From the NCBI GenBank assembly GCA_037013495.1, contig CM072807.1:27818802-27882801 (forward strand): DNA of 64,000 nucleotides, in the 5' to 3' direction. This DNA is from Hippophae tibetana. Taxonomy: Eukaryota; Streptophyta; Magnoliopsida; Rosales; Elaeagnaceae. A program made the translations under genes and the position numbers. Under the pieces are notes generated by a model. The model was not told the DNA's origin. It did not search any database and was given only the letters and a program-made list of their open reading frames with translations. Below are positions 26,847-40,700 of the stretch, in pieces (positions within the stretch are counted from its first letter, which is position 1; every line of letters starts with the position of its first letter).

Positions 26847-27356
26847 CGAAATCCAGCGTTCTTTTTATCAAAATTCTCATAATTCGATTTCTGAGTTATT
26901 GATGGTCTCAATATGAAGTAAAACATCATTTTGAAAAAAAATTTAATTAACGAAGTAGATAAATACCCACGATAAATTAGATTTATTTTCTTCATTTTTT
27001 TCAAGTTTAAATTCCCAGAATCACTAAAAAAGATATATTGAGACAATTTGAAATTTTCTATATGCATCAAAAAAAGGAAATCGAAAAACCTAAAATTTCA
27101 ATTGCCGTGAAAGAGAGCAAAACAGAGATTTTTCCAAAAATGGCTCTCAATGTAAATGTTAGAGTAGAATTCAATCCAAAAACGTTCAAAAAACGTATAA
27201 TTTAAATGCAGCAGAAACAAAATGGATTGAAAACATACCTCCTGCCATTGATCAAAATTTTTATTTTTGAAAAATTTCACTTTCAACATCGAGGCGGGTC
27301 AACATGACCCAGTTTTACCCTAACGGATACCCGGTCATATCTTGCTATTCCGGGGA
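26847..27356 (+). repeat. Chimeric A/B monomer with an independent 9-bp deletion (510 bp)
   Basis: The left part is A-like (cattttgaaaaaaaa, taacgaag, ttcttcat). From about base 27010 it is B-like (ttcccagaatcactaaaaaa). Near 27190 it reads aaaaaacgtataattt where relatives read aaacgatatgaacgtataa. The nine missing bases lie between two ACG triplets. The site is different from the TCA-flanked 9-bp deletion of domain 1. Confidence 0.82.
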
Positions 27357-28912
27357 CGGAATCCAACGTTCTTTTTATCAAAATCCTCATAATTCGATTT
27401 CTGAGTTATTGACTGTCTCAATTTGAAGTAAAACATCATTTTGAAAGAAAATTTAATTAACGAAGTAGATAAATACCCACGATAAATTAGATTTATTTTC
27501 TTCATTTTTTTCAAGTTTAAATTCACAGAATCCCTCAAAAAGATATATTGAGACAATTTGAAATTTCCATATGCATTAAAAAAAGGAAAACAAAAAAATA
27601 AAATTACAATTCCCGTGAAACATAGCAAAAGAGAGATTTTTTTCCAAAATGGCTCTCATAGTAAATGGTAGAATACAATTCAATCCAAAAACGTTCAAAA
27701 AACGATATGAACGTATAATTAAAATGCAGCGGAAACAAAATGGATGGGAAAGATACCTCCTGCCATTGATCAAAAATTTTATTTTTGAAAAATTTCACTT
27801 TCAACATCGAGGCGGGTCAACATGACCCAGTTTTACCCTAAAGGATACTCGATCATATCTTGCTATTCCGGGGACGGAATCCAGTGTTCTTTTTATCAAA
27901 ATCCTCATAATTCGATTTCTGAGTAATTGATGGTCTCAATATGAAGTAAAACATAATTTTAAATAAAAATTTAATTAATGAAGTAGGTAAATACCCACGA
28001 TAAATTAGATTTATTTTCTAAATTTTTTTCAAGTTTAAATTCCCAGAATCACTAAAAAAGATATATTGAGACAACTTCAAATTTTGTATATGCATCAAAA
28101 AAAGGAAATTGAAAAACCTAAAATTTCAATTGCCGTGAAAGAGAGCAAAACAGAGATTTTTCCAAAAATGGCTCTCAATGTAAATGTTAGAATACAATTC
28201 AATCCAAAAACGTTCAAAAAACCATATGAACGTATAATTTAAATGCAGCAGAAACAAAATGGATTGAAAACATACCTCCTGCCATTGATCAAAATTTTTA
28301 TTTTTGAAAAATTTCACTTTCAACATCGAGGCGGGTCAACATGACCCAGTGTTACCCTAAAGGATACTCGATCATATCTTGCTATTCCGGGGACGGAATC
28401 CAGTGTTCTTTTTATCAAAATTCTCATAATTCGATTTCTGAGTTATTGACTGTCTCAATTTGAAGTAAAACATCATTTTGAAAAAAAAAATTAATTAACG
28501 AAGTAGATAAATACCCACGATAAATTAGATTTATTTTCTTTATTTTTTTCAAGTTTAAATTCACAGAATCCCTCAAAAAGATATATTGAGACAATTTGAA
28601 ATTTCCATATGCATCAAAAAAAGGAAAACAAAAAAATAAAATTACAATTCCCGTGAAACATAGCAAAAGAGAGATTTTTTTCGAAAATGGCTCTCATCGT
28701 AAATGGTAGAATACAATTCAATCCAAAAACGTTCAAAAAACGATATGAACGTATAATTAAAATGCAGCGGAAACAAAATGGATGGGAAAGATACCTCCTG
28801 CCATTGATCAAAAATTTTATTTTTGAAAAATTTCACTTTCAACATCGAGGCGGGTCAACATGACCCAGTTTTACCCTAACGGATACCCGGTCATATCTTG
28901 CTATTCCGGGGA

Positions 28913-29431
28913 CGGAATCCAACGTTCTTTTAATCAAAATTCTCATAATTCGATTTCTGAGTTATTGACTGTCTCAATTTGAAGTAAAACATCATTTTGA
29001 AAAAAAATTTAATTAACGAAGTAGATAAATACCCACGATAAATTAGATTTATTTTCTTCATTTTTTTCAAGTTTAAATTCCCAGAATCACTAAAAAAGAT
29101 ATATTGAGACAATTTGAAATTTTCTATATGCATCAAAAAAAGGAAATCGAAAAACCTAAAATTTCAATTGCCGTGAAAGAGAGCAAAACAGAGATTTTTC
29201 CAAAAATGGCTCTCAATGTAAATGTTAGAGTAGAATTCAATCCAAAAACGTTCAAAAAACGATATGAACGTATAATTTAAATGCAGCAGAAACAAAATGG
29301 ATTGAAAACATACCTCCTGCCATTGATCAAAAATTTTATTTTTGAAAAATTTCACTTTCAACATCGAGGCGGGTCAACATGACCCAGTGTTACCCTAACG
29401 GATACCCGGTCATATCTTGCTATTCCGGGGA
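28913..29431 (+). repeat. Chimeric A/B monomer
   Basis: The A-like left part (ttgactgtctcaatttg, cattttgaaaaaaaa, taacgaag, ttcttcat) switches to B (ttcccagaatcactaaaaaa, gtgaaagagagc, tgttagagtagaattc) between about 29058 and 29082. The breakpoint interval is at the same place in the unit as in the chimera at 26847. Confidence 0.78.
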
Positions 29432-31593
29432 CGGAATCCAACGTTCTTTTTATCAAAATCCTCATAATTCGATTTCTGAGTTATTGACTGTCTCAATTTG
29501 AAGTAAAACATCATTTTGAAAGAAAATTTAATTAAGGAAGTAGATAAATACCCACGATAAATTAGATTTATTTTCTTCATTTTTTTCAAGTTTAAATTCA
29601 CAGAATCCCTCAAAAAGATATATTGAGACAATTTGAAATTTCCATATGCATTAAAAAAAGGAAAACAAAAAAATAAAATTACAATTCCCGTGAAACATAG
29701 CAAAAGAGAGATTTTTTTCGAAAATGGCTCTCATAGTAAATGGTAGAATACAATTCAATCCAAAAACATTCAAAAAACGATATGAACGTATAATTAAAAT
29801 GCAGCGGAAACAAAATGGATGGGAAAGATACCTCCTGCCATTGATCAAAAATTTTATTTTTGAAAAATTTCACTTTCAACATCGAGGCGGGTCAACATGA
29901 CCCAGTTTTACCCTAAAGGATACTCGATCATATCTTGCTATTCCGGGGACGGAATCCAGTGTTCTTTTTATCAAAATTCTCATAATTCGATTTCTGAGTT
30001 CTTGACGGTCTCAATTTGAAGTAAAACATCATTTTGAAAAAAAATTTAATTAACGAAGTAGATAAATACCCACGATAAATTAGATTTATTTTCTTCATTT
30101 TTTTCAAGTTTAAATTCAGAGAATCCCTCAAAAAGATATATTGAGACAATTTGAAATTTCCATATGCATCAAAAAAAGGAAAAGGAAAAAATAAAATTAC
30201 AATTCCCTTGAAACATAGCAAAAGAGAGATTTTTTTCAAAAATGGCTCTCATAGTAAATGGTAGAATACAATTCAATCCAAATACGTTCAAAAAACGATA
30301 TGAACGTATAATTTAAATGCAGCGGAAACAAAATGGATGGGAAAGATACCTCCTGCCATTGATCAAAAATTTTTATTTTTGAAAAATTTCACTTTCAACA
30401 TCGAGGCGGGTCAACATGACCCAGTTTTACCCTAACGGATACCCGGTCATATCTTGCTATTCCAGGGACGGAATCCAGCGTTCTTTTTATCAAAATTCTC
30501 ATAATTCGATTTCTGAGTTATTGACGTTCTCAATTTGAAGTAAAACATCATTTTGAAAGAAAATTTAATTAAGGAAGTAGATAAATACCCACGATAAATT
30601 AGATTTATTTTCTTCATTTTTTTCAAGTTTAAATTCACAGAATCCCTCAAAAAGATATATTGAGACAATTTGAAATTTCCATATGCATTAAAAAAAGGAA
30701 AACAAAAAAATAAAATTACAATTCCCGTGAAACATAGCAAAAGAGAGATTTTTTTCGAAAATGGCTCTCATAGTAAATGGTAGAATACAATTCAATCCAA
30801 AAACATTCAAAAAACGATATGAACGTATAATTAAAATGCAGCGGAAACAAAATGGATGGGAAAGATACCTCCTGCCATTGATCAAAAATTTTATTTTTGA
30901 AAAATTTCACTTTCAACATCGAGGCGGGTCAACATGACCCAGTTTTACCCTAAAGGATACTCGATCATATCTTGCTATTCCGGGGACGGAATCCAGTGTT
31001 CTTTTTATCAAAATTCTCATAATTCGATTTCTGAGTTCTTGACGGTCTCAATTTGAAGTAAAACATCATTTTGAAAAAAAATTTAATTAACGAAGTAGAT
31101 AAATACCCACGATAAATTAGATTTATTTTCTTCATTTTTTTCAAGTTTAAATTCAGAGAATCCCTCAAAAAGATATATTGAGACAATTTGAAATTTCCAT
31201 ATGCATCAAAAAAAGGAAAAGGAAAAAATAAAATTACAATTCCCTTGAAACATAGCAAAAGAGAGATTTTTTTCAAAAATGGCTCTCATAGTAAATGGTA
31301 GAATACAATTCAATCCAAATACGTTCAAAAAACGATATGAACGTATAATTTAAATGCAGCGGAAACAAAATGGATGGGAAAGATACCTCCTGCCATTGAT
31401 CAAAAATTTTTATTTTTGAAAAATTTCACTTTCAACATCGAGGCGGGTCAACATGACCCAGTTTTACCCTAACGGATACCCGGTCATATCTTGCTATTCC
31501 AGGGACGGAATCCAGCGTTCTTTTTATCAAAATTCTCATAATTCGATTTCTGAGTTATTGACGTTCTCAATTTGAAGTAAAACATCATTTTGA
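29432..31593 (+). repeat. 1,037-bp dimer tandem duplication
   Basis: Units at 29432 + 29950 are repeated at 30469 + 30987, offset 1,037 bp. Shared private variants are tttgaaagaaaattt with taaggaag, aaacattcaaaaaacg, gttcttgacgg, aaaaggaaaaaat and ccagggacgg. The match starts within the first unit (about 29.5 kb) and runs into the start of the unit at 31506 (ttgacgttctc). It is a recent two-monomer duplication. Confidence 0.82.
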
Positions 31594-34500
31594 AAAAAAA
31601 TTTAATTAACGAAGTAGATAAATACCCACGATAAATTAGATTTATTTTCTTCATTTTTTTCAAGTTTAAATTCAGAGAATCCCTCAAAAAGATATATTGA
31701 GACAATTTGAAATTTCCATATGCATCAAAAAAAGGAAAACGAAAAAATAAAATTACAAATCCCTTGAAACATAGCAAAAGAGAGATTTTTTTCAAAAATG
31801 GCTCTCATAGTAAATGGTAGAATACAATTCAATCCAAAAACGTTCAAAAAACCATATGAACGTATAATTTAAATGCAGCGGAAACAAAATGGATGGGAAA
31901 GATACCTCCTGCCATTGATCAAAATTATTTTATATTTCAAAAATTTCAGTTTCAACATCGAGGAGGGTCAACCCGACCCGGTTTGACCCTAACGGATACA
32001 CGATCGTATCTTGCTATTCCGGGGACGGAATCCAGCGTTCTTTTTATCAAAATTCTCATAATTCGATTTCTGAGTAATTGATGGTCTCAATATGAAGTAA
32101 AACATAATTTTAAATAAAAATTTAATTAATGAAGTAGATAAATACCCACGATAAATTAGATTTATTTTTTACATTTTTTTGAAGTTTAAATTCCCAGAAT
32201 CACTAAAAAAGATATATTGAGACAATTTGAAATTTTCTATATGCATCAAAAAAAGGAAATCGAAAAACCTAAAATTTCAATTGCCGTGAAAGAGAGCAAA
32301 ACAGAGATTTTTCCAAAAATGGCTCTCAGTGTAAATGTTAGAGTAGAATTCAATCAAAAAAAGTTCAAAAAACCATATGAACGTATAATTTAAATGCAGC
32401 AGAAACAAAATGTATTGAAAACATACCTCCTGCCATTGATCAAAAAATTTTATTTTTGAAAAATTTCAATTTCAACATCGAGGCGGGTCAACATGACCCA
32501 GTTTTACCCTAACGGATACCCGGTCATATCTTGCTATTCCGGGGACGGAATCCAGCGTTCTTTTTATCAAAATTCTCATAATTCGATTTCTGAGTTATTG
32601 ACGGTCTCAATTTGAAGTAAAACATCATTTTGAAAAAAAAACTTAATTAATGAATTAGATAAATACCCACGATAAATTAGAGTTATTTTCTTCATTTTTT
32701 TCAAGTTTAAATTCACAGAATCTCTCAAAAATATATATTGAGACAATTTGAAATTTCCATATGCATCAAAAATAGGAAAACGAAAAAATAAAATTACAAT
32801 TCCCGTGAAACATAGCAAAAGAGAGATTTTTTTCAAAAATGGCCCTCATAGTAAATGGTAGAATACAATTCAATCCAAAAATGTTCAAAAATCCATATGA
32901 ACGTATAATTTAAATGCAGCGGAAACAAAATGGATGGGAAAGATACCTCCTGCTATTGATCAAAATTATTTTATATTTCAAAAATTTCACTTTCAACATC
33001 GAGGCGGGTCAACCCGACCCTGTTTGAGCCTAACAGATACACCATCGTATCTTGCTATTCCGGGGACGGAATCCAGCGTTCTTTTTATCAAAATTCTCAT
33101 AATTCAATTTTTGAGTGATTGATGGTCTCAATATGAAGTAAAACATAATTTTAAATAAAAATTTAATTAATGAAGTAGGTAAATACCCACGATAAATTAG
33201 ATTTATTTTCTAAATTTTTTTCAAGTTTAAATTCCCAGAATCACTAAAAAAGATATATTGAGACAACTTCAAATTTTGTATATGCATCAAAAAAAGGAAA
33301 TTGAAAAACCTAAAATTTCAATTGCCGTGAAAGAGAGCAAAACAGAGATTTTTCCAAAAATGGCTCTCAATGTAAATGTTAGAGTCGAATTCAATCCAAA
33401 AACGTTCAAAAAACCATATGAACGTATAATTTAAATGCAGCAGAAACAAAATGGATTGAAAACATACCTCCTGCCATTGATCAAAATTTTTATTTTTGAA
33501 AAATTTCACTTTCAACATCGAGGTGGGTCAACATTACCCAGTTTTACCCTAACGGATACCCGGTCATATCTTGCTATTCCGGGGACGGAATCCAGCGTTC
33601 TTTTTATCAAAATTATCATAATTCGATTTCTGAGTTATTGACGGTCTCAATTTGAAGTAAAACATCATTTTGAAAAAAAAATTAATTAACGAAGTAGATA
33701 AATACCCACGATAAATTAGATTTATTTTCTTCATTTTTTTCAAGATTAAATTCACAGAATCCCTCAAAAAGATATATTGAGACAATTTGAAATTTCCATA
33801 TGCATCAAAAAAAGGAAAACGAAAAAATAAAATTACAATTCCCTTGAAACATAGCAAAAGAGAGATTTTTTTCAAAAATGGCTCTCATAGTAAATGGTAG
33901 AATACAATTCAATCCAAAAACGTTCAAAAAACCATATGAACGTATAATTTAAATGCAGCAGAAACAAAATGGATGGGAAAGATACCTCCTGCCATTGATC
34001 AAAATTATTTTATATTTCAAAAATTTCAGTTTCAACATCGAGGCGGGTCAACCCGACCCGGTTTGACCCTAACGGATACACGATCGTATCTTGCTATTCT
34101 GGGGACGGAATCTAGCGTTCTTTATATCAAAATTCTCATAATTCGATTTCTGAGTGATTGATGGTCTCAATATGAAGTAAAACATAATTTTAAATAAAAA
34201 TTTAATTAATGAAGTAGATAAATACCCACGATAAATTAGATTTATTTTCTACATTTTTTTCAAGTTTAAATTCCCAGAATCACTAAAAAAGATATATTTA
34301 GACAATTTGAAATTTTCTATATGCATCAAAAAAAGGAAATCGAAAAACCTAAAATTTCAATTGCCGTGAAAGAGAGCAAAACAAAGATTTTTCCAAAAAT
34401 GGCTCTCAGTGTAAATGTTAGAGTAGAATTCAATCCAAAAAAGTTCAAAAAACCATATGAAAGTATAATTTAAATGCAGCAGAAACAAAATGTATTGAAA

Positions 34501-34625
34501 ACATACCTCCTACCATTGATCAAAATTTTTTATTTTTGAAAAATTTCACTTTCAACATCGAGGCGGGTCAACATGACCCAGTTTTACCCTAACGGATACC
34601 CGGTCATATCTTGCTATTCCAGGGA
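31506..34625 (+). repeat. 3,120-bp A-B hexamer, copy 1 of a tandem duplication
   Basis: Six units (31506 A, 32026 B, 32546 A, 33067 B, 33586 A, 34106 B) are repeated exactly 3,120 bp downstream. Shared private variants include ccagggacgg, tttattttttac, caatcaaaaaaagttc, aacttaattaatgaattag, gttcaaaaatcc, aaggaaattgaaaaacc, gttagagtcgaattc, caacattacccag and tctagcgttctttatatc. I counted about eight differences between copies by eye. Confidence 0.92.
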
Positions 34626-37600
34626 CGGAATCCAGCGTTCTTTTTATCAAAATTCTCATAATTCGATTTCTGAGTTATTGACGTTCTCAATTTGAAGTAA
34701 AACATCATTTTGAAAAAAAATTTAATTAACGAAGTAGATAAATACCCACGATAAATTAGATTTATTTTCTTCATTTTTTTCAAGTTTAAATTCAGAGAAT
34801 CCCTCAAAAAGATATATTGAGACAATTTGAAATTTCCATATGCATCAAAAAAAGGAAAACGAAAAAATAAAATTACAAATCCCTTGAAACATAGCAAAAG
34901 AGAGATTTTTTTCAAAAATGGCTCTCATAGTAAATGGTAGAATACAATTCAATCCAAAAACGTTCAAAAAACCATATGAACGTATAATTTAAATGCAGCG
35001 GAAACAAAATGGATGGGAAAGATACCTCCTGCCATTGATCAAAATTATTTTATATTTCAAAAATTTCAGTTTCAACATCGAGGAGGGTCAACCCGACCCG
35101 GTTTGACCCTAACGGATACACGATCGTATCTTGCTATTCCGGGGACGGAATCCAGCGTTCTTTTTATCAAAATTCTCATAATTCGATTTCTGAGTAATTG
35201 ATGGTCTCAATATGAAGTAAAACATAATTTTAAATAAAAATTTAATTAATGAAGTAGATAAATACCCACGATAAATTAGATTTATTTTTTACATTTTTTT
35301 GAAGTTTAAATTCCCAGAATCACTAAAAAAGATATATTGAGACAATTTGAAATTTTCTATATGCATCAAAAAAAGGAAATCGAAAAACCTAAAATTTCAA
35401 TTGCCGTGAAAGAGAGCAAAACAGAGATTTTTCCAAAAATGGCTCTCAGTGTAAATGTTAGAGTAGAATTCAATCAAAAAAAGTTCAAAAAACCATATGA
35501 ACGTATAATTTAAATGCAGCAGAAACAAAATGTATTGAAAACATACCTCCTGCCATTGATCAAAAAATTTTATTTTTGAAAAATTTCAATTTCAACATCG
35601 AGGCGGGTCAACATGACCCAGTTTTACCCTAACGGATACCCGGTCATATCTTGCTATTCCGGGGACGGAATCCAGCGTTCTTTTTATCAAAATTCTCATA
35701 ATTCGATTTCTGAGTTATTGACGGTCTCAATTTGAAGTAAAACATCATTTTGAAAAAAAAACTTAATTAATGAATTAGATAAATACCCACGATAAATTAG
35801 AGTTATTTTCTTCATTTTTTTCAAGTTTAAATTCACAGAATCTCTCAAAAATATATATTGAGACAATTTGAAATTTCCATATGCATCAAAAATAGGAAAA
35901 CGAAAAAATAAAATTACAATTCCCGTGAAACATAGCAAAAGAGAGATTTTTTTCAAAAATGGCCCTCATAGTAAATGGTAGAATACAATTCAATCCAAAA
36001 ATGTTCAAAAATCCATATGAACGTATAATTTAAATGCAGCGGAAACAAAATGGATGGGAAAGATACCTCCTGCTATTGATCAAAATTATTTTATATTTCA
36101 AAAATTTCACTTTCAACATCGAGGCGGGTCAACCCGACCCTGCTTGAGCCTAACAGATACACCATCGTATCTTGCTATTCCGGGGACGGAATCCAGCGTT
36201 CTTTTTATCAAAATCCTCATAATTCAATTTTTGAGTGATTGATGGTCTCAATATGAAGTAAAACATAATTTTAAATAAAAATTTAATTAATGAAGTAGGT
36301 AAATACCCACGATAAATTAGATTTATTTTCTAAATTTTTTTCAAGTTTAAATTCCCAGAATCACTAAAAAAGATATATTGAGACAACTTCAAATTTTGTA
36401 TATGCATCAAAAAAAGGAAATTGAAAAACCTAAAATTTCAATTGCCGTGAAAGAGAGCAAAACAGAGATTTTTCCAAAAATGGCTCTCAATGTAAATGTT
36501 AGAGTCGAATTCAATCCAAAAACGTTCAAAAAACCATATGAACGTATAATTTAAATGCAGCAGAAACAAAATGGATTGAAAACATACCTCCTGCCATTGA
36601 TCAAAATTTTTATTTTTGAAAAATTTCACTTTCAACATCGAGGTGGGTCAACATTACCCAGTTTTACCCTAACGGATACCCGGTCATATCTTGCTATTCC
36701 GGGGACGGAATCCAGCGTTCTTTTTATCAAAATTATCATAATTCGATTTCTGAGTTATTGACGGTCTCAATTTGAAGTAAAACATCATTTTGAAAAAAAA
36801 TTTAATTAACGAAGTAGATAAATACCCACGATAAATTAGATTTATTTTCTTCATTTTTTTCAAGATTAAATTCACAGAATCCCTCAAAAAGATATATTGA
36901 GACAATTTGAAATTTCCATATGCATCAAAAAAAGGAAAACGAAAAAATAAAATTACAATTCCCTTGAAACATAGCAAAAGAGAGATTTTTTTCAAAAATG
37001 GCTCTAATAGTAAATGGTAGAATACAATTCAATCCAAAAACGTTCAAAAAACCATATGAACGTATAATTTAAATGCAGCAGAAACAAAATGGATGGGAAA
37101 GATACCTCCAGCCATTGATCAAAATTATTTTATATTTCAAAAATTTCAGTTTCAACATCGAGGCGGGTCAACCCGACCCGGTTTGACCCTAACGGATACA
37201 CGATCGTATCTTGCTATTCTGGGGACGGAATCTAGCGTTCTTTATATCAAAATTCTCATAATTCGATTTCTGAGTGATTGATGGTCTCAATATGAAGTAA
37301 AACATAATTTTAAATAAAAATTTAATTAATGAAGTAGATAAATACCCACGATAAATTAGATTTATTTTCTACATTTTTTTCAAGTTTAAATTCCCAGAAT
37401 CACTAAAAAAGATATATTGAGACAATTTGAAATTTTCTATATGCATAAAAAAAAGGAAATCGAAAAACCTAAAATTTCAATTGCCGTGAAAGAGAGCAAA
37501 ACAAAGATTTTTCCAAAAATGGCTCTCAGTGTAAATGTTAGAGTAGAATTCAATCCAAAAAAGTTCAAAAAACCATATGAAAGTATAATTTAAATGCAGC

Positions 37601-37745
37601 AGAAACAAAATGTATTGAAAACATACCTCCTACCATTGATCAAAATTTTTTATTTTTGAAAAATTTCACTTTCAACATCGAGGCGGTTCAACATGACCCA
37701 GTTTTACCCTAACGGATACCCGGTCATATCTTGCTATTCCGGGGA
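34626..37745 (+). repeat. 3,120-bp A-B hexamer, copy 2 of a tandem duplication
   Basis: Units start at 34626, 35146, 35666, 36187, 36706 and 37226. Differences from copy 1 that I could see include tgcttgagcc (about 36141), aaaatcctcat (about 36211), tttaattaac (about 36801), ctctaatag (about 37006), ctccagcc (about 37110), atatattga (about 37416), atgcataaaa (about 37443) and gaggcggttc (about 37682). The next unit (37746) departs from the register (ccggggacgg, ccagtgttc). Confidence 0.92.
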
Positions 37746-40700
37746 CGGAATCCAGTGTTCTTTTTATCAAAATTCTCATAATTCGATTTTTGAGTTATTG
37801 ACGGTCTCAATTTGAAGTAAAACATTATTTTGAAAAAAAAATTAATTAACGAATTAGATAAATACCCACGATAAATTAGATTTATTTTTTTCATTTTTTT
37901 TTAAGTTTAAATTCACAGAATCCCTCAAAAAGATATATTGAGACAATTTGAAATTTCCATATGCATCAAAAATAGGAAAACGAAAAAATAAAATTACAAT
38001 TCCCGTGAAACATAGCAAAAGAGAGATTTTTTTCAAAAATGGCCCTCATAGTAAATGGTAGAATACAATTCAATCCAAAAACGTTCAAAAAACCATATGA
38101 ACATATAATTTAAATGCCGCGGAAACAAAATGGATGGGAAAGATACCTCCTGCCCTTGATCAAAACTATTTTATATTTCAAAAATTTCACTTTCAACATC
38201 GAGGCGGGTCACCCCGACCCAATTTGACCCTAACAGATACACGATCGTATCTTGCTATTCCGGGGACGGAGTCCAGCGTTCTTTTTATCAAAATTCTCAT
38301 AATTCGATTTCTGAGTGATTGATGGTCTCAATATGAAGTAAAACATAATTTTAAATAAAAATTTAATTAATGAAGTAGGTAAATACCCACGATAAATTAG
38401 ATTTATTTTCTAAATTTTTTTCAAGTTTAAATTCCCAGAATCACTAAAAAAGATATATTGAGACAATTTGAAATTTTCTATATGCATCAAAAAAAAGAAA
38501 TCGAAAAACCTAAAATTTCAATTGCCGTGAAAGAGAGCAAAACAGAGATTTTTCCAAAAATGGCTCTCAATGTAAATGTGAGAGTCGAATTCAATCCAAA
38601 AACGTTCAAAAAACCATATGAACGTATAATTTAAATGCAGCAGAAACAAAATGGATTGAAAACATACCTCCTACCATTGATCAAAATTTTTATTTTTGAA
38701 AAATTTCACTTTCAACATCGAGGCGGGTCAACATGACCTAGTTTTACCCTAACGGATACCCGGTCATATCTTGCTATTCCGGGGACGGAATCCAGCGTTC
38801 TTTTTATCAAAATTCTCATAATTCGATTTCTGAGTTATTGACTGTCTCAATTTGAAGTAAAACATCATTTTGAAAAAAAATTTAATTAACGAAGTAGATA
38901 AATACCCACGATAAATTAGATTTATTTTCTTCATTTTTTTCAAGTTTAAATTCAGAGAATCCCTCAAAAAGATATATTGAGACAATTTGAAATTTCCATA
39001 TGCATCAAAAAAAGGAAAACAAAAAAATAAAATTACAATTCCCGTGAAACATAGCAAAAGAGAGATTGTTTTCAAAAATGGCTCTTATAGTAAATGGTAG
39101 AATACAATTCAATCCAAAAACGTTCAAAAAACGATATGAACGTATAATTTAAATGCAGCAGAAACAAAATGGATTGAAAACATACCTCCTACAATTGATC
39201 AAAATTTTTATTTTTGAAAAATTTCACTTTCAACATCGAGGCGGGTCAACATGACCTAGTTTTACCCTAACGGATACCCGGTCATATCTTGCTATTCCGG
39301 GGACGGAATCCAGCGTTCTTTTTATCAAAATTCTCATAATTCGATTTCTGAGTTATTGACTGTCTCAATTTGAAGTAAAACATCATTTTGAAAAAAATTT
39401 AATTAACGAAGTAGATAAATACCCACGATAAATTAGATTTATTTTCTTCATTTTTTTCAAGTTTAAATTCAGAGAATCCCTCAAAAAGATATATTGAGAC
39501 AATTTGAAATTTCCATATGCATCAAAAAAAGGAAAACAAAAAAATAAAATTACAATTCCCGTGAAACATAGCAAAAGAGAGATTTTTTTCAAAAATGGCT
39601 CTCATAGTAAATGGTAGAATACAATTCAATCCAAAAACGTTCAAAAAACGATATGAACGTATAATTTAAATGCAGCAGAAACAAAATGGATTGAAAACAT
39701 ACCTCCTACAATTGATCAAAATTTTTATTTTTGAAAAATTTCACTTTCAACATCGAGGCGGGTCAACAGGACCCAGTTTTACCCTAACGGATACCCGGTC
39801 ATATCTTGCTATTCCGGGGACGGAATCCAGCGTTCTTTTTATCAAAATTCTCATAATTCGATGTCTGAGTTATTGACGGTCTCAATTTGAAGTAAAACAT
39901 CATTTTGAAAAAAAATTTAATTAACGAAGTAGATAAATACCCACGATAAATTAGATTTATTTTCTTCATTTTTTTCAAGTTTAAATTCACAGAATCCCTC
40001 AAAAAGATATATTGAGACAATTTGAAATTTCCATATGCATCAAAAAAAGGAAAACAAAAAAATAAAATTACAATTCCCGTGAAACATAGCAAAAGAGATA
40101 TTTTTTTCAAAAATGGCTCTCATAGTAAATGGTAGAATAAAATTCAATCCAAAAACGTTCAAAAAACGATATGAACGTATAATTAAAATGCAGCGGAAAC
40201 AAAATGGATGGGAAAGATACCTCCTGCCATTGATCAAAATTTTTATTTTTGAAAAATTTCACTTTCAACATCGAGGCGGGTCAACATGACCCAGTTTTAC
40301 CCTAACGGATACCGGGTCATATCTTGCTATTCCGGGGACGGAATCCAGCGTTCTTTTTATCAAAATTCTCATAATTCGATTTCTGAGTTATTGACGGTCT
40401 CAATTTGAAGTAAAACATTATTTTGAAAAAAAATTTAATTAACGAAGTAGATAAATACCCACGATAAATTAGATTTATTTTCTTCATTTTTTTCAAGTTT
40501 AAATTCACAGAATCCCTCAAAAAGATATATTGAGACAATTTGAAATTTCTATATGCATCAAAAAAAGGAAAAACAAAAAAATAAAATTACAATTCCCGTG
40601 AAACATAGCAAAAGAAAGATTTTTTTCAAAAATGGCTCTCATAGTAAATGGTAGAATACAATTCAATGCAAAAACGTTCAAAAAACGATATGAACGTATA

